Shown here: positions 12,199-22,780 of the stretch, piece after piece
How positions within the stretch are numbered: position 1 is the stretch's first letter
Layout of the letters: each line of letters opens with the position of its first letter
Assembly: GCA_016946835.1 (NCBI GenBank)
Contig: JACVTC010000107.1
Span: 592,001-656,000, forward strand
Direction of reading: 5' to 3'
DNA length: 64,000 bases
DNA from: Neocallimastix lanati (nom. inval.)
Lineage: Eukaryota; Neocallimastigomycota; Neocallimastigomycetes; Neocallimastigales; Neocallimastigaceae
Notes under the pieces: generated by a model
Seen by the model: only the letters and a program-made list of their open reading frames with translations
The model's database searches: none
What the model was told of the DNA's origin: nothing
Position numbers and translations under genes: made by a program

Positions 12199-12701
12199 TG
12201 ATACGATATTTTTATTAAACATCAATATCAATATTTATTTTATTTTATTTGGACGATAACAGTAGGGAATAATTGACAAAATAATATATTCTAATATTAT
12301 ATAGAATAATACACACAATAATAATATTCACACTTTAATATTTAGTTTATTTAGTTTATTTATTTATTATCATTCATCAATAAAAATACATCATCAATAT
12401 AAATAGTTGTTAATTAGTTAAAATATAATTAAATCATTCAATAAAATATAATTAATTACTAAAATCTCTCATATTATTAATGTAAACTAAATATAAAACT
12501 ACACTAAACTATACTAATAAACATGTTTATAGGTTAAATTAATAAACTAAATTAATATTAATAAAAGAACCATTCTTTAAATTATTATTATTTACTAACT
12601 ATATATAATATTACTAAATTATTATTAACCAATAAGATTTCATCAAATAATTTCTAACCTAAATTTCACTAAATTATGGTATTTATGGTGGTACCGTATC
12701 A
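12199..12701. mobile_element. Solo LTR, family LTR1 copy b
   Basis: TGATACGATATTTTTATT...GGTACCGTATCA, flanked by perfect AAAC (12195-12198 and 12702-12705). Same orientation as 50933-51475, opposite to 83-588. It shares GGACGATAACAGTAGGGAAT with copy c and, in diverged form, with families D and E, so these form one superfamily. Confidence 0.8.
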
Positions 12702-12705
12702 AAAC

Positions 12706-13266
12706 CATTCGTAACAGATACATGGTAACTTCAAGCCTATCCAATGATAGTTCTTTGGTTACGTAACATATCTCTAAACAGCTAGCAATTTCGGCTAATC
12801 AAATAAAATCTTTTGTTACTTTCGTACATTAAATTTTATTATTTTATAAATAATTATATAGTTAAATACTTATTTAAATATATTTTATTTAGTGATTAGT
12901 AAACTAAGTTAAATTAAATTATTTACCAATCATAATATTATTGACATGTATAAATAATAATTGAACTTGTAACTGTAACGCACTAGCGTTACTATTAACG
13001 TAAATTGTTATTATAAATATTAATATTGATAAACAAAAATATAATTATTAAATAAAAAATATTACTCAGTGTAAGCCCAGTAACTGATAACAAATAGAGT
13101 TATAAAGTACTGCGCTATACTCTAGTGTAATAAGAAATAATAATTATAGAATTAATTAATTTAGTGTTTATTATTAACAACTCGAATAGAGAGGTGTTAA
13201 GTTATCTTAGCCTTTAGATTTAATTATTATTCGTTATTTTAGTTAATAATAAACTTCCCTTTTACA
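12706..13266. mobile_element. Partial LTR, family M copy a
   Basis: The reverse complement of much of this (about 12780-13266) matches 28950 to about 29435, including GTAACGCTA...GCGTTAC and the 13-bp arms GTTTATTATTAAC / GTTAATAATAAAC (13166-13178 and 13242-13254). Its TG end is at 13266 and element B starts after a single base. The lower ~75 bases do not match copy b and may be internal sequence of a lost M element. They now form the right border of the LTR chain. Confidence 0.6.
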
Positions 13267-13267
13267 C

Positions 13268-16200
13268 TGATACGGGCTGGGGTTGAAACACTAAGATATT
13301 CAAAACAAAAAAATAAATATTAACACATAACTATAAAAATAAATTTGGAAACAAGAAAAAAAATTAAATTTTAAAATATTCTTTATTTAAATTTAAAATT
13401 AAAATTATTTGTTCCCAGTATTAAAAAGAAAGAAATTTATTCTTCTTTTTATACTTTTATTTTAATACATCTTATTTATTATTATTATATTCTTTATAAA
13501 AAAAAACTATTATAACTATTTTATTTTAATTTTTAACTATTATTTTAAATTATTTTTTTTAAAAAAAAAAATAACATTTATTAAATTAAAATATAAAAAA
13601 TTAATTCGGAGCTTGTATCACGAAGGGCATTCCGGGCGGTAGCTTCTTCTTGATATTGTTATTCAGAGAGAGAATTATACAGAATTGATATTTTCTGTAT
13701 TTTAGATCATTTTTATTATTGGAATTCTTCTGTATTTTATTTCATTTTTATTTTAATAAAGATTTAATTTATTTTTAATTTTTGTTTTATTTTTAGTTTA
13801 TTTCAAAGGTTTTAGAAAATATTATACAGAAACTTATAATTCTGTATTTTACATCAAATATTTATTGAAATAGGTTTTTATTATTCTTAATATAAAAATA
13901 AGAATTAGTAATGATTTAAATATTATATAATTTTTAATAAGAATATTTAGTAATAATTTTTATTATATTTAATATTAATAAAATATTTAATAATAATTTT
14001 TATTATAAAAGATTTTAATAAGAATATTTAATAATAATTTTTATTATATTTAATATTAATAAAAGAATTTTATAAGAATATTTAATAATAATTTTTATTA
14101 TAAAAGATTTTAATAAGAATATTTAATAATAATTTTTATTATAAAAGATTTTAATAAGAATATTTAATAATAATATTTATTAGATTTAATATTAATAAAA
14201 GATTTTAATAAGAATATTTAATAATAATTTTTATTATATTTAATATTAATAAAAGAATTTTATAAGAATATTTAATAATAATTTTTATTATAAAAGATTT
14301 TAATAAGAATATTTAATAATAATTTTTATTATAAAAGATTTTAATAAGAATATTTAATAATAATATTTATTAGATTTAATATTAATAAAAGATTTTAATA
14401 AGAATATTTAATAATAATTTTTATTATAAAAGACTTTAATAAGAATATTTAATAATAATTTTTATTATAAAAGATTTTAATAAGAATATTTAATAATAAT
14501 TTTTATTATAAAAGATTTTAATAAGAATATTTAATAATAATATTTATTATATTTAATATTAATAAAAGATTTTAATAAGAATATTTAATAATAATTTTTA
14601 TTAGATTTGATATTAATAAAAGAATTTTATAAGAATATTTAATAATAATTTTTATTAGATTTGATATTAATAAAAGAATATTTAATAAGAATATTTAATA
14701 ATAATTTTTATTATATTTAATATTAATAAAAGAATTTTATAAGAATATTTAATAATAATTTTTATTATAAAAGATTTTAATAAGAATATTTAATAATAAT
14801 TTTTATTATATTTAATATTAATAAAAGATTTTAATAAGAATATTTAATAATAATTTTTATTAGATTTGATATTAATAAAAGAATTTTATAAGAATATTTA
14901 ATAATAATTTTTATTAGATTTGATATTAATAAAAGAATATTTAATAAGAATATTTAATAATAATTTTTATTATATTTAATATTAATAAAAGATTTTTTTT
15001 ATTAGAATATTTAATAATTTTTATTAGATTTGATATTAATAAAAGCATTTTATAAGAATATTTAATAATAATTTTTATTATATTTGATATTAATAAAAGA
15101 TTTTAATAAGAATATTTAATAATAATTTTTATTATATTTAATATTAATAAAAGAATTTTATAAGCATATTTAATAATAATTTTTATTATAAAAGATTTTA
15201 ATAGGAATATTTAATAATAATTTTTATTAGATTTGATATTAATAAAAGATTTTAATAAGAATATTTAATAATAATTTTTATTATATTTAATATTAATAAA
15301 AGAATTTTATAAGAATATTTAATAATAATTTTTATTATAAAAGATTTTAATAAGAATATTTAATAATAATTTTTATTATATTTAATATTAATAAAAGATT
15401 TTAATAAGAATATTTAATAATAATTTTTATTAGATTTGATATTAATAAAAGAATTTTATAAGAATATTTAATAATAATTTTTATTATAAAAGATTTTAAT
15501 AGGAATATTTAATAATAATTTTTATTAGATTTGATATTAATAAAAGATTTTAATAAGAATATTTAATAATAATTTTTATTATATTTAATATTAATAAAAG
15601 AATTTTATAAGAATATTTAATAATAATTTTTATTATAAAAGATTTTAATAAGAATATTTAATAATAATTTTTATTATATTTAATATTAATAAAAGATTTT
15701 AATAAGAATATTTAATAATAATTTTTATTAGATTTGATATTAATAAAAGAATTTTATAAGAATATTTAATAATAATTTTTATTATAAAAGATTTTAATAA
15801 GAATATTTAATAATAATTTTTATTATATTTAATATTAATAAAAGAATTTTATAAGAATATTTAATAATAATTTTTATTATAAAAGATTTTAATAAGAATA
15901 TTTAATAATAATATTTATTATATTTAATATTAATAAAAGATTTTAATAAGAATATTTAATAATAATTTTTATTATATTTAATATTAATAAAAGATTTTAA
16001 TAAGAATATTTAATAATAATTTTTATTAGATTTGATATTAATAAAAGAATTTTATAAGAATATTTAATAATAATTTTTATTATATTTAATATTAATAAAA
16101 GAATTTTATAAGAATATTTAATAATAATTTTTATTATAAAAGATTTTAATAAGAATATTTAATAATAATATTTATTATATTTAATATTAATAAAAGATTT

Positions 16201-17221
16201 TAATAAGAATATTTAATAATAATTTTTATTATATTTAATATTAATAAAAGAATTTTATAAGAATATTTAATAATAATTTTTATTATAAAAGATTTTAATA
16301 AGAATATTTAATAATAATATTTATTATATTTAATATTAATAAAAGATTTTAATAAGAATATTTAATAATAATTTTTATTAGATTTGATATTAATAAAAGA
16401 ATTTTATAAGAATATTTAATAATAATTTTTATTAGATTTGATATTAATAAAAGAATTTTATAAGAATATTTAATAATAATTTTTATTATATTTAATATTA
16501 ATAAAAGAAATTTATAAGAATATTTAATAATAATTTTTATTATATTTAATATTAATAAAAGAAATTTATAAGAATATTTAATAATAATTTTTATTATATT
16601 TAATATTAATAAAAGAATTTTATAAGAATATTTAATAATAATTTTTATTATATTTGATATTAATAAAAGATTTTAATAAGAATATTTAATAATAATTTTT
16701 ATTATATTTAATATTAATAAAAGAAATTTATAAGAATATTTAATAATAATTTTTATTATAAAAGATTTTAATAAGAATATTTAATAATAATTTTTATTAT
16801 ATTTAATATTAATAAAAGAAATTTATAAGAATATTTAATAATAATTTTTATTATAAAAGATTTTAATAAGAATATTTAATAATAATTTTTATTATATTTA
16901 ATATTAATAAAAGAAATTTATAAGAATATTTAGTAATAATTTTTATTATATTTAATATTAATAAAAGAATTTTATAAGAATATTTAATAATAATTTTTAT
17001 TATATTTAATATTAATAAAAGAATTTTATAAGAATATTTAATAATAATTTTTATTATATTTAATATTAATAAAAGAAATTTATAAGAATATTTAATAATA
17101 ATTTTTATTATATTTAATATTAATAAAAGAAATTTATAAGAATATTTAATAATAATTTTATTTTATTATTATTAAGAGTATTTAATAGGAAATACAAGGT
17201 ATTTAGTGACACCCCGTATCA
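13268..17221 (-). mobile_element. 3' LTR of element B, family LTR2 copy b (expanded, 3,954 bp)
   Basis: TGATACGGGCTGGGG...GACACCCCGTATCA. It is four times longer than copy a (943 bp) and nearly three times copy c (1,372 bp). All the excess is a tandem array in the U3 half. A TATAAAAAG box on the minus strand (about 13443-13451) and an AAATAC-AAG-GTATTT hairpin close to the U3 terminus (17190-17204) are conserved with the other copies. The R/U5 half is also conserved, with the sequence GAAGGGCATTCCGGGCGG. Confidence 0.85.
13930..17160. repeat. 41/54-bp tandem array inside LTR2-b
   Basis: About 3.2 kb of AAGAATATTTAATAATAATT followed by TTTATTA, alternating with either TAAA (41-bp unit) or TATTTAATATTAATAAA (54-bp unit), each preceded by AGATTTTAATA or AGAATTTTATA. 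I estimate roughly 60-65 units with few point differences. The mixed order of the two unit types looks like higher-order duplication. The array is noncoding. Confidence 0.9.
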
Positions 17222-17233
17222 TAATCTCCCCGC
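17222..17233 (-). promoter_or_regulatory. Polypurine tract of element B
   Basis: Minus-strand AAGCGGGGAGATTA runs from the last pol codons to the first base before the 3' LTR. It is the expected primer site for plus-strand cDNA synthesis and fixes the LTR border. It begins just inside the 3' end of pol. Confidence 0.75.
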
Positions 17234-20200
17234 TTAAAATGAGACTTCGTCCCCTGAAGTCTGATTATACCAAGTATAATAATGAACAAGATTTTTCTGG
17301 TGTACATTTCTGTCAGCTATTTCACCAGTGGAAATATCACAAATACAAGCGGTATTATAATTCATTTGAACAATTCTAAAAGGACCAGTGTAAAAGGGGT
17401 CTAACTTTCTTCTTGAGAAATTTTTAACTAAAACTAAGTCCCCTGGTTCAAAAACAGTATTCATAGATTTTTGTTGTTTTCTTCTATTTTCCCATAATTT
17501 ATTAGCATTACTAATATTAGCAGTGGCTTCCATAATCCATTTATGATGAGTTGTAAATTTTCTAATTAAATATTCATCAAAGGTTTCATTTATATTTCTA
17601 TTATTATATGCAATTGTTAATTCGAATGATTGTAGATCAGTTCTACCATATAAGAGTTCAAAACTAGAAAATTTTGTAACTTCACTTTTGCAAGTTCTTA
17701 AGGCCCATAAAGCAACTGGAAGAATTTCATCCCAATTCTTTTCTGTTCCTCCAAGTAGTCTAATATATTTTATAATTTCTCTATTTCTATTTTCAACTTG
17801 GCCATTACTTTCAGGATGGTAAGTACTGATGTAATGAACATAAACATTATATAAATCTAAAAATCCTTTTGTAGCATTGGAAGTAAATTGCGGACCATTA
17901 TCAGTGATTAAAATTTCAGGAATGCCATGTCGAGAAAATACATTAGTAAGAAACTTAATAACGTCTTTAGATTCAATTGTAGGAAATGGTTCGGCTTCTA
18001 CCCATTTTGTAAAATAATCAACTAAAACAATTATGTATTTATTATTTGATTTAGTGATAGGTAAGGGTCCTATAATGTCTAAACCAACTCGAGTAAAGGG
18101 TAAACCTGGTTTAGTAGCAAATGATTCAGTACCTCTATTAATTGGTTGTGGTCTGTTCATTTGACAATCATGGCAAGTTTTAACAAGTAATTCTACATCT
18201 TTGGACATGTTTTCCCAATAATATTTCCTTTTAAGTCTATCGTATGTTTTATAATAGTCTTCATGTCCAACACTATGCGCAGCTAATAATAGTTCTATTT
18301 TCTCTTCTTTGTTTTCGACAAATTTACGAATATTTTCTCCGTCTTTAAAATATTTAATATTATCTATAATAATTATTTTCTTTTTCAAATATTCTTTAAT
18401 AGCAATACTATTATTTAATTCTTCAACTTCAGTATTATTACTGTCATCATTAGTTGTAACAAAAATTATTTCATTTTCATTAAAATTATTTTCAATGGAA
18501 TCTTTATTTAAAATATAATAATTTTCCAAATTATTATTATCTTTACTTTTATTTAAATTAATATTATTTTCATTATAGTTATCATTAATTTTAGAATTAC
18601 ATATATTAAGATTTTTATTATAAGAATTTTCAGAAATATTAATTAAAGGATTTTTATCAAAATTATTTTCATAAAAATTTTTAATACAATTTTTATTAAT
18701 ATTGTTATAATTAAGTTTTTCAGAAAAATTTTTAATATTATTTTGATTAAGGTTACAAAATTCCTTTGAAAATTTTTTAATATCGTTACTACTATTATTA
18801 CAATTATTATCAAAATTTTCTAAATAAAAATTTTTGTCATTATTATTATTATTATTATTATTAAATTTTTCATAATAACTATTAACACTGGAATTATTAT
18901 TTAAATTTTTAAAAATATAATTATTATTATTATTATTATTATTTAATTTATTTAAAGAATTAATTATATTATTATCTAAATTATTTTTATTAAAATTAAC
19001 GTAATTATTTTCTTCAGAAATATTATTGAAAGGATAATCATTTTTATTTGTATTATTCATTCTATTTATATTTTCAATAGAATCGTAATTAATATTTTCA
19101 TTATTATTCAAATGAATAAACAAAGTATTATTTTTAATTTCTTTATTAATATTTTTAGAGTCAGGAATTAATCGAGAAAGTGCATCAGCAATAACATTTT
19201 TCTTTCCTTGTTCATATTTAACTACAATTTTTAACATACTAAAAGTTATAACCCATCTAGCTTGACGAGCATTATTTGGTTCTTTATTATTAAATAAGCC
19301 TATTAAAGGTTTATGATCAGTATATAAAATAGTATCATATTTATTACCACTAAAATATGGTTTAAATTTAAAACAACAATAATAAGCAGCTGTGCCTTCT
19401 AAATCAGTAATACTATAATTTATTTCAGTAGGTTTTAAAGATCTACTAATGTATAGAATTGGATGTTCGATGTTATCTTTATCTTTATGCATTAATACAC
19501 CACCTATTCCATCTAATGAAGCATCCGTTCTAATTAAAAATTGTTTATCATAATCTGGATATTTAAGAATAGGAGCTTCAATAAGTTTTTCCTTAAGAAT
19601 TTTAAATCTTTCTTCAGTTATATCATCCCAGATATATTTTATATTTTTCTTTAATAGTTTAAATAATGGTTGAGCAATTATAGCAAAATCTTTAATAAAT
19701 TTTCTATAATATCCAATTGCACCTAAGAAAGATCTTAATTGAGTAATATTTTTAGGTGATTCCCATTTGGATATTACATCTACCTTTTTGGGTACTGGCT
19801 TTATACCTTCTGTGGATAAAATATGGCCTAATACTTCAACTTCTTGTTTAATAAAATGGCATTTTGATAAATTAGCCTTTAGACCATTTTCTTTAATAAT
19901 ATCAAAAACTTTTTGTAGATCCAATATGTGTTGTTCCAAGGTATCAGAAAATATTACTAAATCATCCATATAAATGAACATACATTTACCAATTAAAGGC
20001 AAGAATATTCTGTTCATTTCACGTTGGAAAGTTGCAGGAGCATTACAAAGTCCGAATGGCATAACTTTGTAATTATAATTTCCAAACATTGTTGTAAAGC
20101 AAGTTTTATCTCTGTCTTCTTTTTCCATAGGAATCTGATGGAAACCAGAAAATAAGTCAAGCGTGGTTAAGTACTTAACTTTATTGCCTATAGAAAATAA

Positions 20201-22540
20201 TATTTCTTCTATATAAGGTAAAGGATATGCGTTTTTAATAGTAATATCATTTAATTTTCTATAATCCACTACCATTCTCCATTTACCATTCTTTTTAGGA
20301 ACGAGAATAACTGGGAACGACCATGATGATTTTGAAGGTTCTATCAATCCATTTCTTAATAATTTACTTATTTCTTCTCTTAGTATACTCATTTGCTTCT
20401 TATTTGCTACTCGATACATTCTTTGTTTAATTGGCATTCGACCACTTATGATTTTTATTTTATGACTTAGTAATTTCGATTTACCTAAATCATCTGTATC
20501 AAGTGCCAATACATTTATATTATTTAATAATAAAAACTTTAGTTTGTTTCTAATTTTTGTTGGTGCTTTCGCCGCAATTACATGAATAGTTATTTCCTTT
20601 ACACTTTTAAAATTCTTAACAGTATTTTCAATAGAAATATCAATATTTTTGATTACACTGTTTTCATAATTCTTTTTATCATTAATTTCATTTATTTTTG
20701 TTAATAAAGAATAATTATTTTGTAAAGAATTTTTATTATCTTTTTTGTTACCACTTATAACGAAATCATTAATATCTTTAACATGATGATTAATTTCGAA
20801 AGAATTTTTATTATTAACATCTTCATTAAAAATTGAGGAAAAATTTTTATCACTAATAGTATTATCAACATCTTTAGAAACTATATTATCATTATTATCA
20901 TTACAAAAATTTTCAGAAGGTTTATCAGTATTAATATTATTTTTATTAAGGTTTTCAGAAAGATTATTAATATTATTTTTATTAAAAATTTCAGAAAAAT
21001 TATTAATATTATTTTTATTTCCAAAAATATTATAAGGATTATTAGTATTATTAATGCTATTTAAGTTTTCATAAATATTATTAATATTATCTAAATCTTT
21101 AGAAATATTATCAGTATTATTAACATCATATAAATTTTTAGAGAAATTATTAATATTATTTTTATTATTAAAATTTTCAGAAGAACAATTTTTATTATTA
21201 ATACTATTCGAATTATTGATATTATTTTTATTAATAGGTTTTTCAAAAATATTATTAATTCTATTATTAAAAATTTTATTAGAAAAATTTTTATTATTAA
21301 AATTTTTATTAGATAGATTTTTACTAGAAAAATTTTTATTAGAAAAATTTTCGATATTATTATTATTATCGATATTAATTTCATTTGGATTATCATGATT
21401 ATTTATAGTATTAAAATTTTTGTTAGTATTATTATTATTAATATCTTTATTAGAAGAACAATTATTATTATAAATTTTAGAAATTTTATCATTATTAATT
21501 TTACATCCAAATACATTCTTTAAATAATTATCATTATTATTTATATTGCAAAAATTATTTCCATCTTTATCATTATGATTTCCAAAGGAATTATCAATAT
21601 CATTATTATCATTATTTTCTTCATATAAAATTTGAATATATTTATCTTCGGTGGTTAATAAATAATCAACTAGCACATCTTTATTCAATTCTTCTTCGAA
21701 TTCATCTTTAATATCATCTTCTTCATCTTCTATTTCCGTCACACTTTCAAAACTTCCTATCTTTCGTATCTCATCTGTTTTTTGATACAAGGTGTGATCA
21801 GAGAAGTCCATAATAATCTTCATTCTAGCTAGCACATCCACACCAATTAATACTTGGAAAATATCATCTTTTTCAATCAATCTAAAGATTTCCTTAGAAG
21901 TAATATTTCCAATTGTTATTTCTATTTCATATAATTTTGAGATGAGAGTGGTATTAGTACAAGCTTGATATAAAGTTTCTTTAATAGCAGAAATTGGTTT
22001 AAATGGAATTTTATTATTTATCATGAAGGTTTTGGTGATCATATTAATAGAAGAACAGGAATCTAAATATACTGTAGTTTCTACGTTTTCTACCTTACAT
22101 TTTGTTTTTACAATCTTACCTTTCTTAATTGTTGATAAGATTGTTTCTTCATCTTCTATAATTGTTGTAAACTTTAAGGCTTTAGATAATTCAGTTCTCA
22201 ATTTAGGATTGATATTGAGCAACTGTCCGATGGTAATATTAGCGAACTTATTTCCAATATCGTCCACTATATTATAATTATCTTGATTTCCTGTTATTTT
22301 TAATTTTTTTGTAATATTTTCCTTATTGGATTTTTCTACTTTTTTTTCACTTGGAAGTTGTATTTCTTTAGCTAATTCTTTTATTTCTTTTGCTCTTTCT
22401 TTCTTGTTTCTTCTTTTCGTTTCTTCAATTGAGGGTTCATTTATAAAAGATGGATCAAGATGATTTAACGCTTCTGTTTCTTTTTGATTTTCATTTCCTT
22501 TATTATTACTATTAGTTTCACTTTCTGGTTCCATTTCCAT
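17234..22540 (-). CDS. pol: Ty3/gypsy pol polyprotein of element B (protease-RT-RNase H-integrase)
   Basis: 1,768 residues from the ATG at 22540, uninterrupted. The same frame is open a further 230 bases up to the frameshift site in gag, so the natural product is probably a gag-pol fusion made by -1 slippage. Visible domains: aspartic protease around residues 150-245, with catalytic-type DSCSS at 160-164 (DSG/DTG is usual); RT about 700-930 with KKNGKWRMVVDYRK and YMDD (about 857); RNase H about 1000-1125 with RTDAS, TDHKPL and ADALSRL; integrase zinc finger about 1420-1460 (HSVGHED...CHDCQ); catalytic core with GLDIIGPL, TDNGPQFTS and HPESNGQVEN (about 1483-1590); C-terminal GPF module near 1717. 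Two Asn-rich blocks, about 310-660 and 1130-1400, sit between protease and RT and between RNase H and integrase. They roughly double the usual pol length but leave the domains intact. The protein copies element RNA into cDNA and integrates it. Confidence 0.93.
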   Translation of the reverse strand: MEMEPESETNSNNKGNENQKETEALNHLDPSFINEPSIEETKRRNKKERAKEIKELAKEIQLPSEKKVEKSNKENITKKLKITGNQDNYNIVDDIGNKFANITIGQLLNINPKLRTELSKALKFTTIIEDEETILSTIKKGKIVKTKCKVENVETTVYLDSCSSINMITKTFMINNKIPFKPISAIKETLYQACTNTTLISKLYEIEITIGNITSKEIFRLIEKDDIFQVLIGVDVLARMKIIMDFSDHTLYQKTDEIRKIGSFESVTEIEDEEDDIKDEFEEELNKDVLVDYLLTTEDKYIQILYEENNDNNDIDNSFGNHNDKDGNNFCNINNNDNYLKNVFGCKINNDKISKIYNNNCSSNKDINNNNTNKNFNTINNHDNPNEINIDNNNNIENFSNKNFSSKNLSNKNFNNKNFSNKIFNNRINNIFEKPINKNNINNSNSINNKNCSSENFNNKNNINNFSKNLYDVNNTDNISKDLDNINNIYENLNSINNTNNPYNIFGNKNNINNFSEIFNKNNINNLSENLNKNNINTDKPSENFCNDNNDNIVSKDVDNTISDKNFSSIFNEDVNNKNSFEINHHVKDINDFVISGNKKDNKNSLQNNYSLLTKINEINDKKNYENSVIKNIDISIENTVKNFKSVKEITIHVIAAKAPTKIRNKLKFLLLNNINVLALDTDDLGKSKLLSHKIKIISGRMPIKQRMYRVANKKQMSILREEISKLLRNGLIEPSKSSWSFPVILVPKKNGKWRMVVDYRKLNDITIKNAYPLPYIEEILFSIGNKVKYLTTLDLFSGFHQIPMEKEDRDKTCFTTMFGNYNYKVMPFGLCNAPATFQREMNRIFLPLIGKCMFIYMDDLVIFSDTLEQHILDLQKVFDIIKENGLKANLSKCHFIKQEVEVLGHILSTEGIKPVPKKVDVISKWESPKNITQLRSFLGAIGYYRKFIKDFAIIAQPLFKLLKKNIKYIWDDITEERFKILKEKLIEAPILKYPDYDKQFLIRTDASLDGIGGVLMHKDKDNIEHPILYISRSLKPTEINYSITDLEGTAAYYCCFKFKPYFSGNKYDTILYTDHKPLIGLFNNKEPNNARQARWVITFSMLKIVVKYEQGKKNVIADALSRLIPDSKNINKEIKNNTLFIHLNNNENINYDSIENINRMNNTNKNDYPFNNISEENNYVNFNKNNLDNNIINSLNKLNNNNNNNNYIFKNLNNNSSVNSYYEKFNNNNNNNNDKNFYLENFDNNCNNSSNDIKKFSKEFCNLNQNNIKNFSEKLNYNNINKNCIKNFYENNFDKNPLINISENSYNKNLNICNSKINDNYNENNINLNKSKDNNNLENYYILNKDSIENNFNENEIIFVTTNDDSNNTEVEELNNSIAIKEYLKKKIIIIDNIKYFKDGENIRKFVENKEEKIELLLAAHSVGHEDYYKTYDRLKRKYYWENMSKDVELLVKTCHDCQMNRPQPINRGTESFATKPGLPFTRVGLDIIGPLPITKSNNKYIIVLVDYFTKWVEAEPFPTIESKDVIKFLTNVFSRHGIPEILITDNGPQFTSNATKGFLDLYNVYVHYISTYHPESNGQVENRNREIIKYIRLLGGTEKNWDEILPVALWALRTCKSEVTKFSSFELLYGRTDLQSFELTIAYNNRNINETFDEYLIRKFTTHHKWIMEATANISNANKLWENRRKQQKSMNTVFEPGDLVLVKNFSRRKLDPFYTGPFRIVQMNYNTACICDISTGEIADRNVHQKNLVHYYTWYNQTSGDEVSF

Positions 22541-22745
22541 TTGTTCCTGATTATTTGATGGAACTTTAATTGGTTGAGGATTTTCTTTTAAACTTTTCTT
22601 AGTTGCTTTCTTATATGGTTTATTTTCATTAGTTTTTCTACTTCTTCTTTCAGCTACAATGGCTATTTCTTTATTATCTTCTATATTCGAAGATTCTTTT
22701 GTTCCAGTAAGTGAATTAGTTAAAAGAGTTGTATTGGTTTGATTT

Positions 22746-22780
22746 ATGGGAGTATTCCTTCTCCCATTTAGAAGTTTAAA
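22746..22780 (-). promoter_or_regulatory. Programmed -1 frameshift signal at the gag-pol junction of element B
   Basis: In the gag frame the minus strand reads CC TTT AAA C, placing the heptamer T TTA AAC (22774-22780) in the X XXY YYZ register, three bases before the gag TAA (22768-22770). After a 6-nt spacer comes a perfect 7-bp hairpin, ATGGGAG-AAGGAATA-CTCCCAT (22746-22767). The -1 frame is open from the heptamer through to pol. Known -1 frameshift sites have this arrangement; activity here is inferred. Confidence 0.85.

Noticed and set aside
13000-13140. Structured RNA or tRNA around GTAACGCACTAGCGTTAC and GCCCAGTAACTG
   Set aside because: The same block recurs inverted at 28950-29446 as part of LTR M, so it is LTR sequence. 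The short palindrome is noted but does not fold as a tRNA.
13930-17160. CRISPR-like array
   Set aside because: Regular 41/54-bp periodicity, but no unique spacers between constant repeats. All of the unit is repeated, and it lies inside an LTR in a eukaryotic context.
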